The position numbers and the translations under genes are program-made. From NCBI GenBank assembly GCA_017163975.1, contig JAFFSR010000136.1:10909501-10973500 (forward strand): 64,000 bases of DNA, given 5' to 3'. This DNA is from Anastatus disparis. Its lineage: Eukaryota > Arthropoda > Insecta > Hymenoptera > Eupelmidae. Positions 26,301 through 37,000 of this stretch are shown piece by piece. Under the pieces are notes generated by a model. The model was not told the origin of the DNA, did no database searches, and saw nothing but the letters and a program-made list of their open reading frames with translations. How positions within the stretch are numbered: position 1 is the first letter of the stretch; the number at the start of each line of letters is the position of its first letter.

Positions 26301-27152
26301 CAGTTACCGGGGGAACAACACCCAAAAGTGCGCTAGATCGTGGTCGCGACAATCGTAGATATAATAATTATTTCGTTCGTTTTAATTGCGCGACTAACAC
26401 AGAACGACAGCTTATTTATTTTTAATTATTTATTTTCATTATGAATTCTTTCATTGTTGTTAAAAGTTTAAATTTACTTTAAACATCGTTCCGTCGCACT
26501 TTCTCCTTTTGCTCACTAGAATAAATTCGTCACCATCGTATCGCAATAACGAACAATTAATCACTAAGTGTTACTTTGCATTTTTTTTTTAAATTTTCTC
26601 TTTTTTAAGGATATCATGATCTTCCCATTTTTTTTAAAAACTTTAAATAGTGTATGCGCGTGTTTCAAACTACTCGATCTCGAGAAGTTTGTAATTTTAT
26701 CACGAGATCAAGTTCTCTTTCAGACATCGATTATCTTTACTATTTTTTTTAAACTCTGAATTACGCAAGCTTTCTTTTACAATACATTTATTTTTAATTT
26801 TTTTTTTTGACATAGAGCAAACCAAGACATATTGAGTTTGCCCTGTGTCAATCGATTGATATCCAACATTTATTTCGAAGCTAAACAACAGTCCGTTATT
26901 TACAATCTCTATTGTTTATTTATTTTCTTGCATTTTATTTCAATTTAATTTTTTGCAGTCATTTCAAGTTAAAGCCGGCGATGTTGTGATATATGATTTT
27001 TCTCCGTGCACGCAATACTCGATATCCTTTATTCTTTTTTTTTTTTTTTTTGCTGTCATCAACTTCGTCCCTAAAATATCGTCATTCATCCTTTTTTTTT
27101 ATCTTTTTCTGCACGGCTCTGCAACGATTAAAACGCCTCTTTTAACATTCAT
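23392..27152. other. intergenic: GlyP promoter and reticulon 3' UTR
   Basis: The left part is the GlyP 5' flank. The right part (roughly 25.2-27.15 kb) probably holds a long Rtnl1 3' UTR, since several TTTATT motifs (AATAAA on the - strand) lie near 25210, 25955 and 26410. No coding exon recognised; the longest open frames are T-rich and look random. Confidence 0.45.
23668..23679 (+). promoter_or_regulatory. NRF1 / Ewg-like palindromic motif upstream of GlyP
   Basis: ACGCATGCGCAA-type sequence close to the NRF1 consensus YGCGCAYGCGCR, about 280 bp upstream of the GlyP start codon. The insect ortholog Erect wing binds such sites in muscle and neural genes. Assignment is by motif and position only. 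Confidence 0.4.
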
Positions 27153-30100
27153 TTACTCTTCTTTTGTTGGTTCAGCCTTCTTGCCAAGGGGCATCGCAGC
27201 CTTTACTCTGAAAATAATTAAAGTGAATAGGTTAATTAAATTGTTATAATTGTAGATTATAAAAATTTTGTGGATAGCGAAAATAAATTATTGAAAAAAA
27301 TTAAATTGTAACTTACTTGGCTGTGATTTCGTTTATTTTTGCTTGGACTAAAGCAAGATTCTGATCAATTTGCGTCTTGTTCGTTTCGTACACTTTAGGC
27401 AACGAGAAGAGGGCAACCACACCTGTAAATATAAAAATATGTTAATAAGATTAACGTTTACTTATTATATATCATTTTTGATAAGCTTATTATTGTTTAA
27501 AGTTTTGTAACATGGTGTTTTATATTATTAAATAAAATTAATGTTTTTAATCAAAGTTCTTTGTAACTATTTCTAAACGCTCGTTTACTTTTTTAAGATA
27601 ATATATACGATTAGATAGAACCATTTTAGGACATCTGTTATTTTTATTTAAACGTCCTTGAACCTTTAAGGCCCTTCAAAAGCACAGGTATAATAATAAA
27701 TTTTAATAGTTCTCTTCGAAGGGAAAATTTCGTTTTTATAAAAAAACAAAAAACCTACAGTCAGCTTAATTGTAGATTTCTTAAGGTAAAGGACTTTCTT
27801 TGTTTATAAAACTTTCTAAATAAAGAGCTCAGGTAAAAATTATCAAAATTCAATGCCAAGCGACAGTTTCGCTTTTACAAGGGCAGAAAGATTTACAATC
27901 AGCTTCATTTTAGATTTCTTAAGGAAAGATATTTTTCTTATTTATAAAATTTACTAAAGAAAGAGAATACGAAAAATGTAATTAAATTTATTTTCTGTTC
28001 TTTTTTTAATATACACTAATAATGATTTAATATTAACCTTTCCAGTCATAAATTTTTCTATTGAATATTTTTGTCATCAATTTACAAATAATTTGATTGG
28101 AAATAAGAGATTCAAAGTGATAATTTTTGAGGTGGGACGATAGTGGTCCCGCTGTGACTGAAAGGGTTAAATCAATATTTTAATTTGTAAAAGTTAACTT
28201 CTTCACAGAAATTAAAATCATGAAATTTGTTTGGTTAGATACATTTTTAACTGAATCTACTCATTCATGAACAAAATTTATTCTCTGTGTAAAGAAAATT
28301 ATATAACATTCATTTTAATTTAATCAATTATTATAATGTTATTATAATATATAAAAAATATCAATATATTCAATGTAATTACAGAAAATATAAATTATTT
28401 TTTTTTTATTTAACGTCGTTGTATTTATACTGTCATTGTGACGTTAATTAGCGACGGAGGTCGTCAGTGTGTTTTTGAACAAAGTACATGTAACATACAG
28501 CGGTGCTTGTATCAATCGGCCGAGAGCGGGATTCGAACTCGGAACCTCGAGATTATGAATCCATCACTCTACCGAATGAGCCACTGATGAGACCTCGTAT
28601 TCTAAAATGGATTTCTCATTATAGTATTTAGAAATATAAAGTTAAGTCAAAACATGAATGTAGAATTTTACAAATTATAGAATTTAAATATTCTTTTGAT
28701 GATAAAGATTATAAATATATATTATTATACCAATGCTGTTTAATAATCAAAAGTAGCAAGAAAAAAATTATTGTCTTCCAATAGAAACTATATAAGATTT
28801 TTTATAAAAATATAAATAATTTAATTAAACTAACAGTTACTGTGACATAATTTAAAAATTAAAAATATTTTATAGCCTGTCTTATAGATAATTAAGTCAA
28901 ATTTGAATTAAAAAAAAATAAAATAAATTTTAAAAAATAAAGATGAAATGAAAAATAAAAAAAATACTGACCAATGATAATAAGCGTCATTCCATTGAAC
29001 CATGATCCAAGATATGTGAGAGACCAGAGAATAACACCAAACTTAAGTGAATCGACAAAGTCTTCGACTAAAAAGAGCCTGCGCAATTCGCCTAGTGCTG
29101 CATTAGCATTAGCAACCGCAATGTCGGCGACCTCGTGCACCTTCTCAGTAGGCAGCGTCAGCTCAAGATCGAGGATATCTCTGGAAGGTCACAGAAGCCA
29201 TTATCAAACAAGCTTTCACCAATATTTTTTTAACACATCATTGAATTTTTTTTTCTATATTTTAATCCAATTTTTTAATAATTCAAATTCTTTTTATATT
29301 ATATAAGAATTTTTTGCTTTTATTTTTTTTCAATGTTAATATTAAATAATGTTTATTAATAAATTTTATAATTTGTAGTACATTATATTTACTACTTTCA
29401 AAATACTTTATGATAAGTCTTATGTATTTGAGTATTTAAATAAAATTATTAGTTATTATAAGTAAATAAATAGAAAAAAGTTACAACAATTATTTATACA
29501 CTATAAATAATTTTTATAGCACTGCGGGACCTAAATCCGCACTTAGGTAACACTTTTCTGTTACCTAGGTGGCACTTTTTTACACGGTACAATAATGAAT
29601 TTACTTAGGTAACGTACATATATAATAAAAATAATTTTATATTAAATTATTTTTAAAGTATTTCAATAAAACTTATATATTGAAACTCTTTTACATTAAC
29701 ATTCTTCAAATTAAATAACAATTATAACAAGTAAGATACGAGTAAAACTAAATTGATAGTAGCGTAACATTAAAGCAAAGGTATAGTCATTTCAGCGTTT
29801 ATAATAAAACTAGGGAACCCCCTATTACACACTTACATACTAAACGTGTTACCTCCTACCACCCTACACGCTAATTCATACTGAAACAAAATTTCAATTT
29901 ATACTTATAAAATGATTTCAACAAACTACAAACAAATATATAAATATTATTACACATTTTATATATTTTGAAATTATTTTTTTTTTTCGATCTATTATTC
30001 ATGGAGTGTTTAGTTTTGTTTATTTATAGTTTTTTTTCGATTTATCATTGATGGTAGTGTTTGGTTTTTATGTTTTCGCTTTTATTTTTGAATTATAATT

Positions 30101-33100
30101 CGTGGAGTGATAGTTTTTGTTTATTCTGATTTTAAGAGTACAGATTTAATTTGGCGGATTTATGTCCCCGTGAAATATGATGTTAGTGACTTTATTACGG
30201 CATGGTTACGCCCTCGCTACGCTCGGGCGATAACCCGGCCGTAATAAAGTGCCACTTAGGTCACTTGTATCGTAATGTACTATTTTTTATATATAAGTTT
30301 TAATTTAAATAATATATTTAGCTTTTATTTATTTTTCTATTTCTCACATCTTTTTTTAAAAAAATTATTTTCTTTTACTTTCCCTAAAATAACTTTGGAA
30401 AAACTTTTAAGAAAATATTATTCACTGTTAATAAAGTCATTTTGAAAAGAAACACCGTGTTAACTTTTCTTCGTTATTTTATGATTAAATTTTTACTACT
30501 TCATTAAATGACAAATTTTGATAACACGCATAAAAGCTTAAAAATAAGTACAATAAAATGATTACATTGTACTTTAATTATAAAATTTTATGAATTTTTT
30601 ACGATGTTTTGTAATTTAATTTATCAACGCTGAGTCATCATTTACTTAAAAAATATGGAATATTTTTTCTGACTAAACAATATTTTCCAGTCACGAAAAA
30701 GTCGTATTTAAATATACTACTTATTTAAAAAGTTGTAGAGGTTAAAAAAGCAAACTTACTTGAATGGATGTCCATCCGACGTCTTTTGAATGGCTTGGAG
30801 GACAGTTTTGTAGATGCGGAAAGCTACGGTGAAGGTGAGAGTAAGGAGAGATATGTAAGCTAGCACACTGATCAGACTGAAGTAGGCCAGTGATAAAAGC
30901 ACACCAAGAGTTGCACCAAATACGATTCCTGACTTTTTGGGATCGCGCCAGTAGATCAGCGCTGCCACTGTAAATTTAACAAAAAAAATAACATTTTTTT
31001 TACTGCTTCTTTGAGAAATTCCTTTATTTTTTTTTATAATATTTATATCAACTTTAAAAAAAGTATATGTGCGTTCAACATGTTTTCACGCTCGCATTAT
31101 TGAGAAAAATAAACCAACGGAGTTTATGATTGATCAGACATTTATAAAAAGTTGATGCTGGACACTTTTCTTATCGATATTTTAAAATATGAATTATAGA
31201 TTTCTAATAATTCATGTTAAATTTAAAATTAGAAATATTCTTTTTACGATAAAACTTCCCTTAGTGAAAAATTAGATATTGCGTCTGAGCATGAATGTCT
31301 AAAATTATTATTATTATCGTTTAGTTCAACATTATTGATTTTTATTATTTTTAGATCGAAATAAACTAAAACGAAAAGAGTTTTTATTATAATCATTATC
31401 ATTTATTATCTATAAAAAAATTTGTAATTATAGATATTACATGAAATCTCTTTAGCAAAATATTTTTAAACAATTTAAATGTAAGTGTTAAAATATATGA
31501 GAAAACGTTTTTTTATTGAAATTCTGGAACTTTTAGAGAAAATATCTACTTTAAGAAGATAAACATTCATTATAGTTTAATAAAATCTTCTTTGAGCTGT
31601 TGATTGTTCGTGAGAAAAAATAATTATTGCTAAAATTTATGCAAACTCAATTGCTCACTAATGTATTATCGAGAATAACGAATTTCCACACAATAACACT
31701 GCACAAAATCACGCTAAAATAAATGATGTTCAACGTACTTGTTAATGACTAATTAAAAACTTCAATATTTAAGTGTAGACTGTTTATTACACTATACAAC
31801 TTATATCGTTAGAAAAAAAATATAATCCGTCGTCTCGTCTGTACGGTTAGCTTACGAATAAACGAACTAAAAAGTCTAACCAGACTTTTTAGATGACCAT
31901 GCGTGAGTGTCTGTATGCGTGCACTGAAGCTCGAAAAATCGATTAGTATGAAAATCGCGTGTGTATAACAAATCGTGGCTTAGGAACGCGGGACTATTAG
32001 ACTTTAGCCGGTATGACATCATCCTGACACTGAGAAAGAGAGAAAGAGAGTAGCTAAATGAAAGTCTATGTATATATATAGACTTTTATAATGTAATATG
32101 AATTATTACGCGTATATTGTTGCGAAGGAGGATTTTTATGCATGCGTTTCATCCGCTTCCGGTTAATCAATACTTTTTTCAAATTTTTCGCACGCATATC
32201 TACATAGTTATTTGTTATGCAGAATTTTTTATTTTTGGCAGGTCGTTGACTTCGTGGAAAAATTTTAATCAGTCAAGTTTACATAATATATAAATTAATA
32301 TATGTATTCTAAAAGTTATTTTTAATTATTCAAATGATCATTAAATAATGTCTACTTTAAAAAAAAATGTTAGTTTATCTTAGTAAATTTCGAGTAAATT
32401 TTGCTTAAATAAAGTAAAGTTTATTTAGACATGGGAAATTTTTTTTCCAGAGCATGTGAAATTGTAATGTTAAAATAATGCAATGTTTAAAAATCACTCA
32501 TACGGCGTGTGTAATGAGTTTAAATTAGAGAATATATAATAACGAGGTTAACAGTAACTTTTCATAAAATTTAAATAAAGCAAGAAAATAGAATTAAAAT
32601 GAAAATAATATTATAAAGTTCCTATGTAGTATTTATTTTGAAATTAAATATTTAAGATGAATGAATTAACGCTTTATTTCAAGAATATTATTCATTTTAT
32701 AACCAGATCAAAGTGAGATCCTTACTTCAATTATACTATTTTTGTTTCCTGACGCAGTATCTTACACATTTCAATGATCAAAACTTCTCGTGAAATTGTT
32801 ATACATATATATTTAGTAACAAATCAATGTATCGCCGTTAAATTTCATTTCGATATAAATATACAAGAAAAACTTTAAATAAATAATTCAATTTATCATA
32901 ATTAAAAGAATATTTTTATTTACCCAATAATTATAAAATTATTATTATTAATTTACTGTTAGTTTATAAATTTTAATGGAGAAATGTAATGGTTACACAT
33001 ATGTTTTCAGTAATAGAAAATAATATTTATTATAAAATTATAAAAATCATAATTTATTGCATATATCAATAATAAATTAATACGTATAATTTAGTAAAAT

Positions 33101-35951
33101 CTGTAAGCTTTGTAACAGTTTATAATAAAATACAAAAATATTATGAACGTCGTGGTATATACGTCTTTGCTATTTTAGCATTTTGGAGCTGGCCGTCCCA
33201 AATAGCGGCGAGAGTCCGACGAATCTACGTAAGATCGAATCCGGCTACTAAGAATAGAGCTTCGGGCAAAGAGGAAAGTGAAAAAAAAAATAAAATAAAA
33301 GAAATTCAAGTTCTTACGTGCTTCAGCTGACAGCAAAGATTGCTCCCATTAATAATTAAATTATTATTAGTAATATCAAATGAAAAAATTCTTTTTTTTT
33401 AAAATTATTATTAAAGAATTAAAATTGATGGAACGCTGTAAAAGATCTCTTCGCTTAATCAATCTTATCTTAAAGTATCATTGTTGTTCAATTATTGTTT
33501 AAATTCATATTAATTATTATAATTGATTTGTCAGTCACTTGAAATAATATAGAATTTTCAGCATATTAACATTCTACACAGTATTATGTTTTTACAATCG
33601 GAAATATCTAAAAACAGTTATTGGTCTAAGAAGTAAATCTTCAAACCATGAATTATGGAATAAGACCTATCATAATCTCTTATGCTCTGTAATTAGAGAT
33701 TATACATGTACCATAAAGATTCTTCTTTAAAAAAATCTTTTTCTAAAAAAAATTTATTTTGCACAAAACAATTGAAAATGGAAAATTCATGGAAAATATG
33801 CATAATCTTTTTTTTTTAATTTAAATATTAAAAAATTTTTTGCAGTTATTAAAATAAAGTAAACATAACAGTATGTAAAAGAAAAAATATTATTCATTAG
33901 ACATTTGAATTGTCGCATCTTTATTTAACCAAGAGGTTCAATATAAAATAAAGTAAATAATTTGTATATTATCAGGACAAGGTATGACATTATATTGGGG
34001 CCGAAGAAGCACTTGTGGAGCATCTACACGTCGGCGTGGCAAATACTAATATTCAATGTGTATACGTATGTGTGTGTATTTGTGTGCGCAAGTGTGAAGA
34101 CCTTGAAATCATAAAAGCGCCGCCATGTGCACATGTGCGAGTTAAGATGTAACATTTTTCAAACAAAAAAAAATAAAAAATTTATTAAATGAACTAACGA
34201 CGCATGACAAATTACCGATCGTCGACCCTATGCGCCGCTCAAATGTACAACGTCACAAGCACCTGTGATACTTTTTTTCTCTTAATTTTATTGTGCACGT
34301 GGCATAATAAGCATTTTAATAATTTCGAAAGAAAGAGAAATTTTGTGTAGGTGGCAGGGATTTCATTTGATTATTATTTTATATATAAATATATGTATAT
34401 ATCAGCTTATTGATAAATATGTTATTATAAAAGACTTCAGTATCAATCAATGTCAAATGTTACGTTAAAAACGTGATTTTTAGATACCGTTTTCAATGTG
34501 CACTGTTTTAACATATCGCTGTAAATTTTTTTATCTCTTTATTAATCATTTATCAAGATAGATAAATATTTTAAAAGCTGTATAATACTTTTAATATGTT
34601 TAACTTAACTGCAGCTTAGCATAAAGTTCATTAAATAATAAATGGATATTTTATTTGAATCTCTAAAAAATAACCATAATTTTCATCACAGCTGTATAAA
34701 ATCAATATCGAAGTGAAACTTAAAAACTTCGACAAACAAAATAGAAAAAAAAAGAGAAGCCAGGTGAAGTTCACGAAACGTATTACCAGCGTATTATGAT
34801 ATACTTCGAGTCTTTCGTTCTTGTTGTATATACCCTAAGGGAACAAAGAAAAAGGGACTATACAACACACACATATATAGTTGCTGCAACCAGTGTGCTG
34901 CACGCTCTTTTTGCTACCGCGCCTGGTCCCGTTCACTTCATGGCTCCTATATGTCAAATTGCACGCTCTGAAGGAAAGAAAAAAAAAAAGAGAAAAAGAA
35001 ACCGGTATAGGACGCATGTACGTACCGCATGAACATGCGGTGCATAGATCGTATATCGCTGGGAAGCCACGTTGTAACTTTTACAATAGTTTTAGATTTT
35101 AGAGATTTTAATATTTAATTATTATAAAGAAATTATTTTTTTTCACTATAAGTTTAATATGATTTCATAATTTTTCAACGATAATTTAAAAATTTTTTTT
35201 TAAACAGATTGTAGCGTATATTAATACAGATGGTCATTTAATTTTGATGACTGCTATTGATGTTTTAAAGGATGGATTGCAGTAAAGAATTTATGAATGA
35301 AAACTATCGAATTGATTGACCAAATATGGGTAAAAATATCTAATTTTTTCATAATGTATACGTGGATCGTAAAATATTACGTTTATGAAGTACGTGAACT
35401 AAAAACATCACGTTAAATCATATCATGTAATATTAAATTAAAGGAAAATTTTAAAAATACACTGTAAAATAATGTCGATTTTTATGACAGGTAATAAAAG
35501 CATAAACGTTAATGTACAATATTCAGAGCTTATACAGCTTATCGGGCATCTAAAAATATATCAACGGATGGTGCAAAAAATACATTACACGCATGACATT
35601 TATAAATATACTGAAACTAGCTTGAAAAATCTATAAGATATTTCCGTATTCCCCGCGAGTTCCTACCACCATATACCATTATATAAAATATCCATAGCCA
35701 TAAGCAATAAGCTCTTTAAATATTAAAAGAAACAAAATTTAAAAGGCGCGAGGTCATTAAAAAACTTTCCCACGTGTTAAAAAGTGCGTCATCGAAACCA
35801 TATGTTCTCGTCGAGCGAGTTGAGTGTCGCCCTTCCAAAAAATATTAAATACCAAAATTATAAACCTAAAGTTTTAATAAAAAAAGAGCTCACCAGGTCC
35901 TCGTTCCGGTAATTCCTCGACTGGTTGCCTCGAATTATTTCTACGCACCAT
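27153..35951 (-). CDS. Rtnl1: reticulon-like protein (reticulon homology domain), isoform starting at 35951
   Basis: Exons on the - strand: 35951-35894 (MVRRNNSRQPVEELPERGP), 30967-30760, 29180-28972, 27422-27317, 27207-27153 (stop). The total is 636 nt, 211 residues. The four shared exons encode the reticulon homology domain. It starts AALIYWRDPKKSGIVFG, has a first hydrophobic hairpin (about 35 residues), a hydrophilic loop (SDGHPFKDILDLELTLP...), a second hydrophobic hairpin ending in the GMTLIII stretch, and a charged tail ending in KKAEPTKEE. Reticulons shape tubular endoplasmic reticulum by wedging into the membrane. The KKAE near the end recalls the vertebrate ER-retrieval terminus, but here it is followed by seven more residues starting at the E. 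All first exons end in phase 1, so they are interchangeable. The GA-rich block just upstream (36.1-36.3 kb) suggests a promoter. Confidence is high for the domain, a bit lower for the short N-terminal exon. Confidence 0.93.
27728..27970. repeat. diverged tandem duplication, period 139 bp
   Basis: Two copies share TAGATTTCTTAAGG, a CAGTCAGCTT/CAATCAGCTT block and a TTTATAAAA-TT block at a 139-bp offset, inside reticulon intron 4. The copies are clearly diverged. No function seen. Confidence 0.55.
28398..28600 (-). mobile_element. tRNA-derived SINE
   Basis: On the - strand, a Pol III A box (28583-28565, TGGCTCATTCGGTAGAGTG) is followed by a B box (28540-28528, GAGTTCGAATCCC) at tRNA spacing, with CAT at the anticodon position. 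The acceptor and anticodon stems do not pair properly, so it is not a working tRNA. A non-tRNA body follows and ends in A10 (T10 at 28398-28407 on the + strand). This is the architecture of a SINE, sitting in intron 4 of the reticulon gene in the same orientation. I did not find clear target-site duplications. Confidence 0.6.
29521..30264. mobile_element. inverted-repeat (foldback/MITE-like) element with GC-rich hairpin
   Basis: A 24-bp inverted repeat with three mismatches links 29560-29583 and 30241-30264. Near the left end, a second hairpin (TAGGTAACA / TGTTACCTA, 29544-29567) and further copies of ACTTAGGTAAC occur at 29541 and 29602. Near the right end lies a strong GC-rich hairpin. No transposase frame is present, so it is non-autonomous. 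It sits in intron 3 of the reticulon gene. Exact ends and target duplication are unclear. Confidence 0.5.
30190..30249. repeat. 60-nt GC-rich hairpin
   Basis: CTTTATTACGGC (30190-30201) pairs perfectly with GCCGTAATAAAG (30238-30249). Inside, GGTTACGCCC pairs with GGGCGATAACC with one bulge, leaving a short TCGCTACGCTC centre. This is sharply more GC-rich than its surroundings and marks the right end of the inverted-repeat element. Confidence 0.7.
30968..35893 (-). other. 4.9-kb reticulon intron (MVRR exon to shared exon)
   Basis: AT-rich with islands of higher GC near 31.85-32.05 kb (ending in a GA-rich tract), 33.17-33.30 kb, 34.0-34.3 kb and 34.8-35.05 kb. No exon with proper splice sites and phase was found. 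The island near 32.0 kb could be a further promoter but shows no usable donor. Confidence 0.5.
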
Positions 35952-37000
35952 TTTGCTTTTTAAAAAATATCTGTTTATTATAAATTACTCCGAAAAAAAC
36001 TGAAATACTTCTATAATACAATCACGAATGGACGGAGGAGTTATAGCTACGTCCCATGCGGTATTTGCGCACACGACTGACTACCTTATATTTTATTTTT
36101 CTTTTTTTTTTCACAAAAAGTGGAAGAAGAGAAGGGGCCGCGAGACTCTGGAAACGCAACGCGACTAACTCGGGTACTTTTCTTGCCCGCCAAGCTTACA
36201 GATACGAAAGAGAGAAAGCGTATACAACGAAGAGAAAGAGAAAGAAAGAGCGTGGAGGGGAAAATAACGATAGAGGGCATAAGGGGAAGCGAGAAAGAGA
36301 GAACTGATGCTAAAAAGAGATAGTATATGTATCTGTTGTTTGTACTGTAATAATAACAATAATAATAAAAAAAAAGAAATGAGAAAATCGAAGGAAAATG
36401 GACAAGGACAAATGGGGAATATAAACTTAGGCGCGGCGGCGCATGGTATGTATACGGAAAAAGATTTTTAACTTCGATCGTGTATACAGACGGTTCTCAA
36501 CAGATACGTGCATAGAGAGAAGATATCTAAAGAAAGATAGTTTTAAGAGAGCAAACACGAAGAAAAGATGGGGCAGATGATTGTGGTACAGGAAAACATG
36601 AAAAAACGTAGGAGTCTCGAGAAAAGTGGGGAGAGTAAAAAGAAGGAAAGGAGAAGAGACGAAGAACAAAGATGAAGGTGAGCAAAATGAGAAAAAACGA
36701 AAATTGAGGATTACAATGAGGAGTAAGCCGAGAGAGAAACTAGACGATGGAAAATGGAACAGGAAAGAGAAGAAAACCAGTCGGAAAAAACGATCATTAA
36801 AACCTATTTATTTTAAACAGGATCATATGCTAAAAAATTTTATATCTTTTTCGCTCCGTCCTATTAATTTGACTGATTCATTAAAAAGTTTTCCACATAA
36901 ATATATCTTTAATAAACGAAACTTTATTTTATAATAATATCGTAGACCAATACAGCGTTAAAATCTCAAGCAAGAAAATTAAAGAGAAAGAGAGAGAGCG
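35952..37000 (-). promoter_or_regulatory. Rtnl1: purine-rich upstream region of the MVRR reticulon isoform
   Basis: From about 36.12 to 36.31 kb and again near 36.63-36.78 and 36.98-37.03 kb, the + strand is dense in GAGA/AAAG (CT-rich on the gene's own strand). It lies immediately upstream of the first exon at 35951. The lysine/arginine-rich open frames here are products of this composition. Promoter role is inferred from position. Confidence 0.35.

Noticed and set aside
28515..28596. Functional tRNA-Met gene on the - strand
   Set aside because: A and B boxes are good, but acceptor and anticodon stems do not pair and an A-tailed body follows; called as a SINE.
31860..32060. GC-richer island with an ATG on the - strand (MMSYRLKSNSPAFLSHD) as a further reticulon start
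   Set aside because: The frame ends at a stop before any usable donor, so it cannot be joined to the shared exon.
34796..35102. Overlapping open frames on both strands near 34.8-35.1 kb
   Set aside because: Three frames are open at once in a slightly GC-rich patch, with no splice support or known motif.
36626..36934. 102-codon Lys/Arg-rich open frame on the + strand
   Set aside because: The product is a translation of a GA/AAAG-rich tract and turns into ordinary AT-rich DNA; composition artefact.
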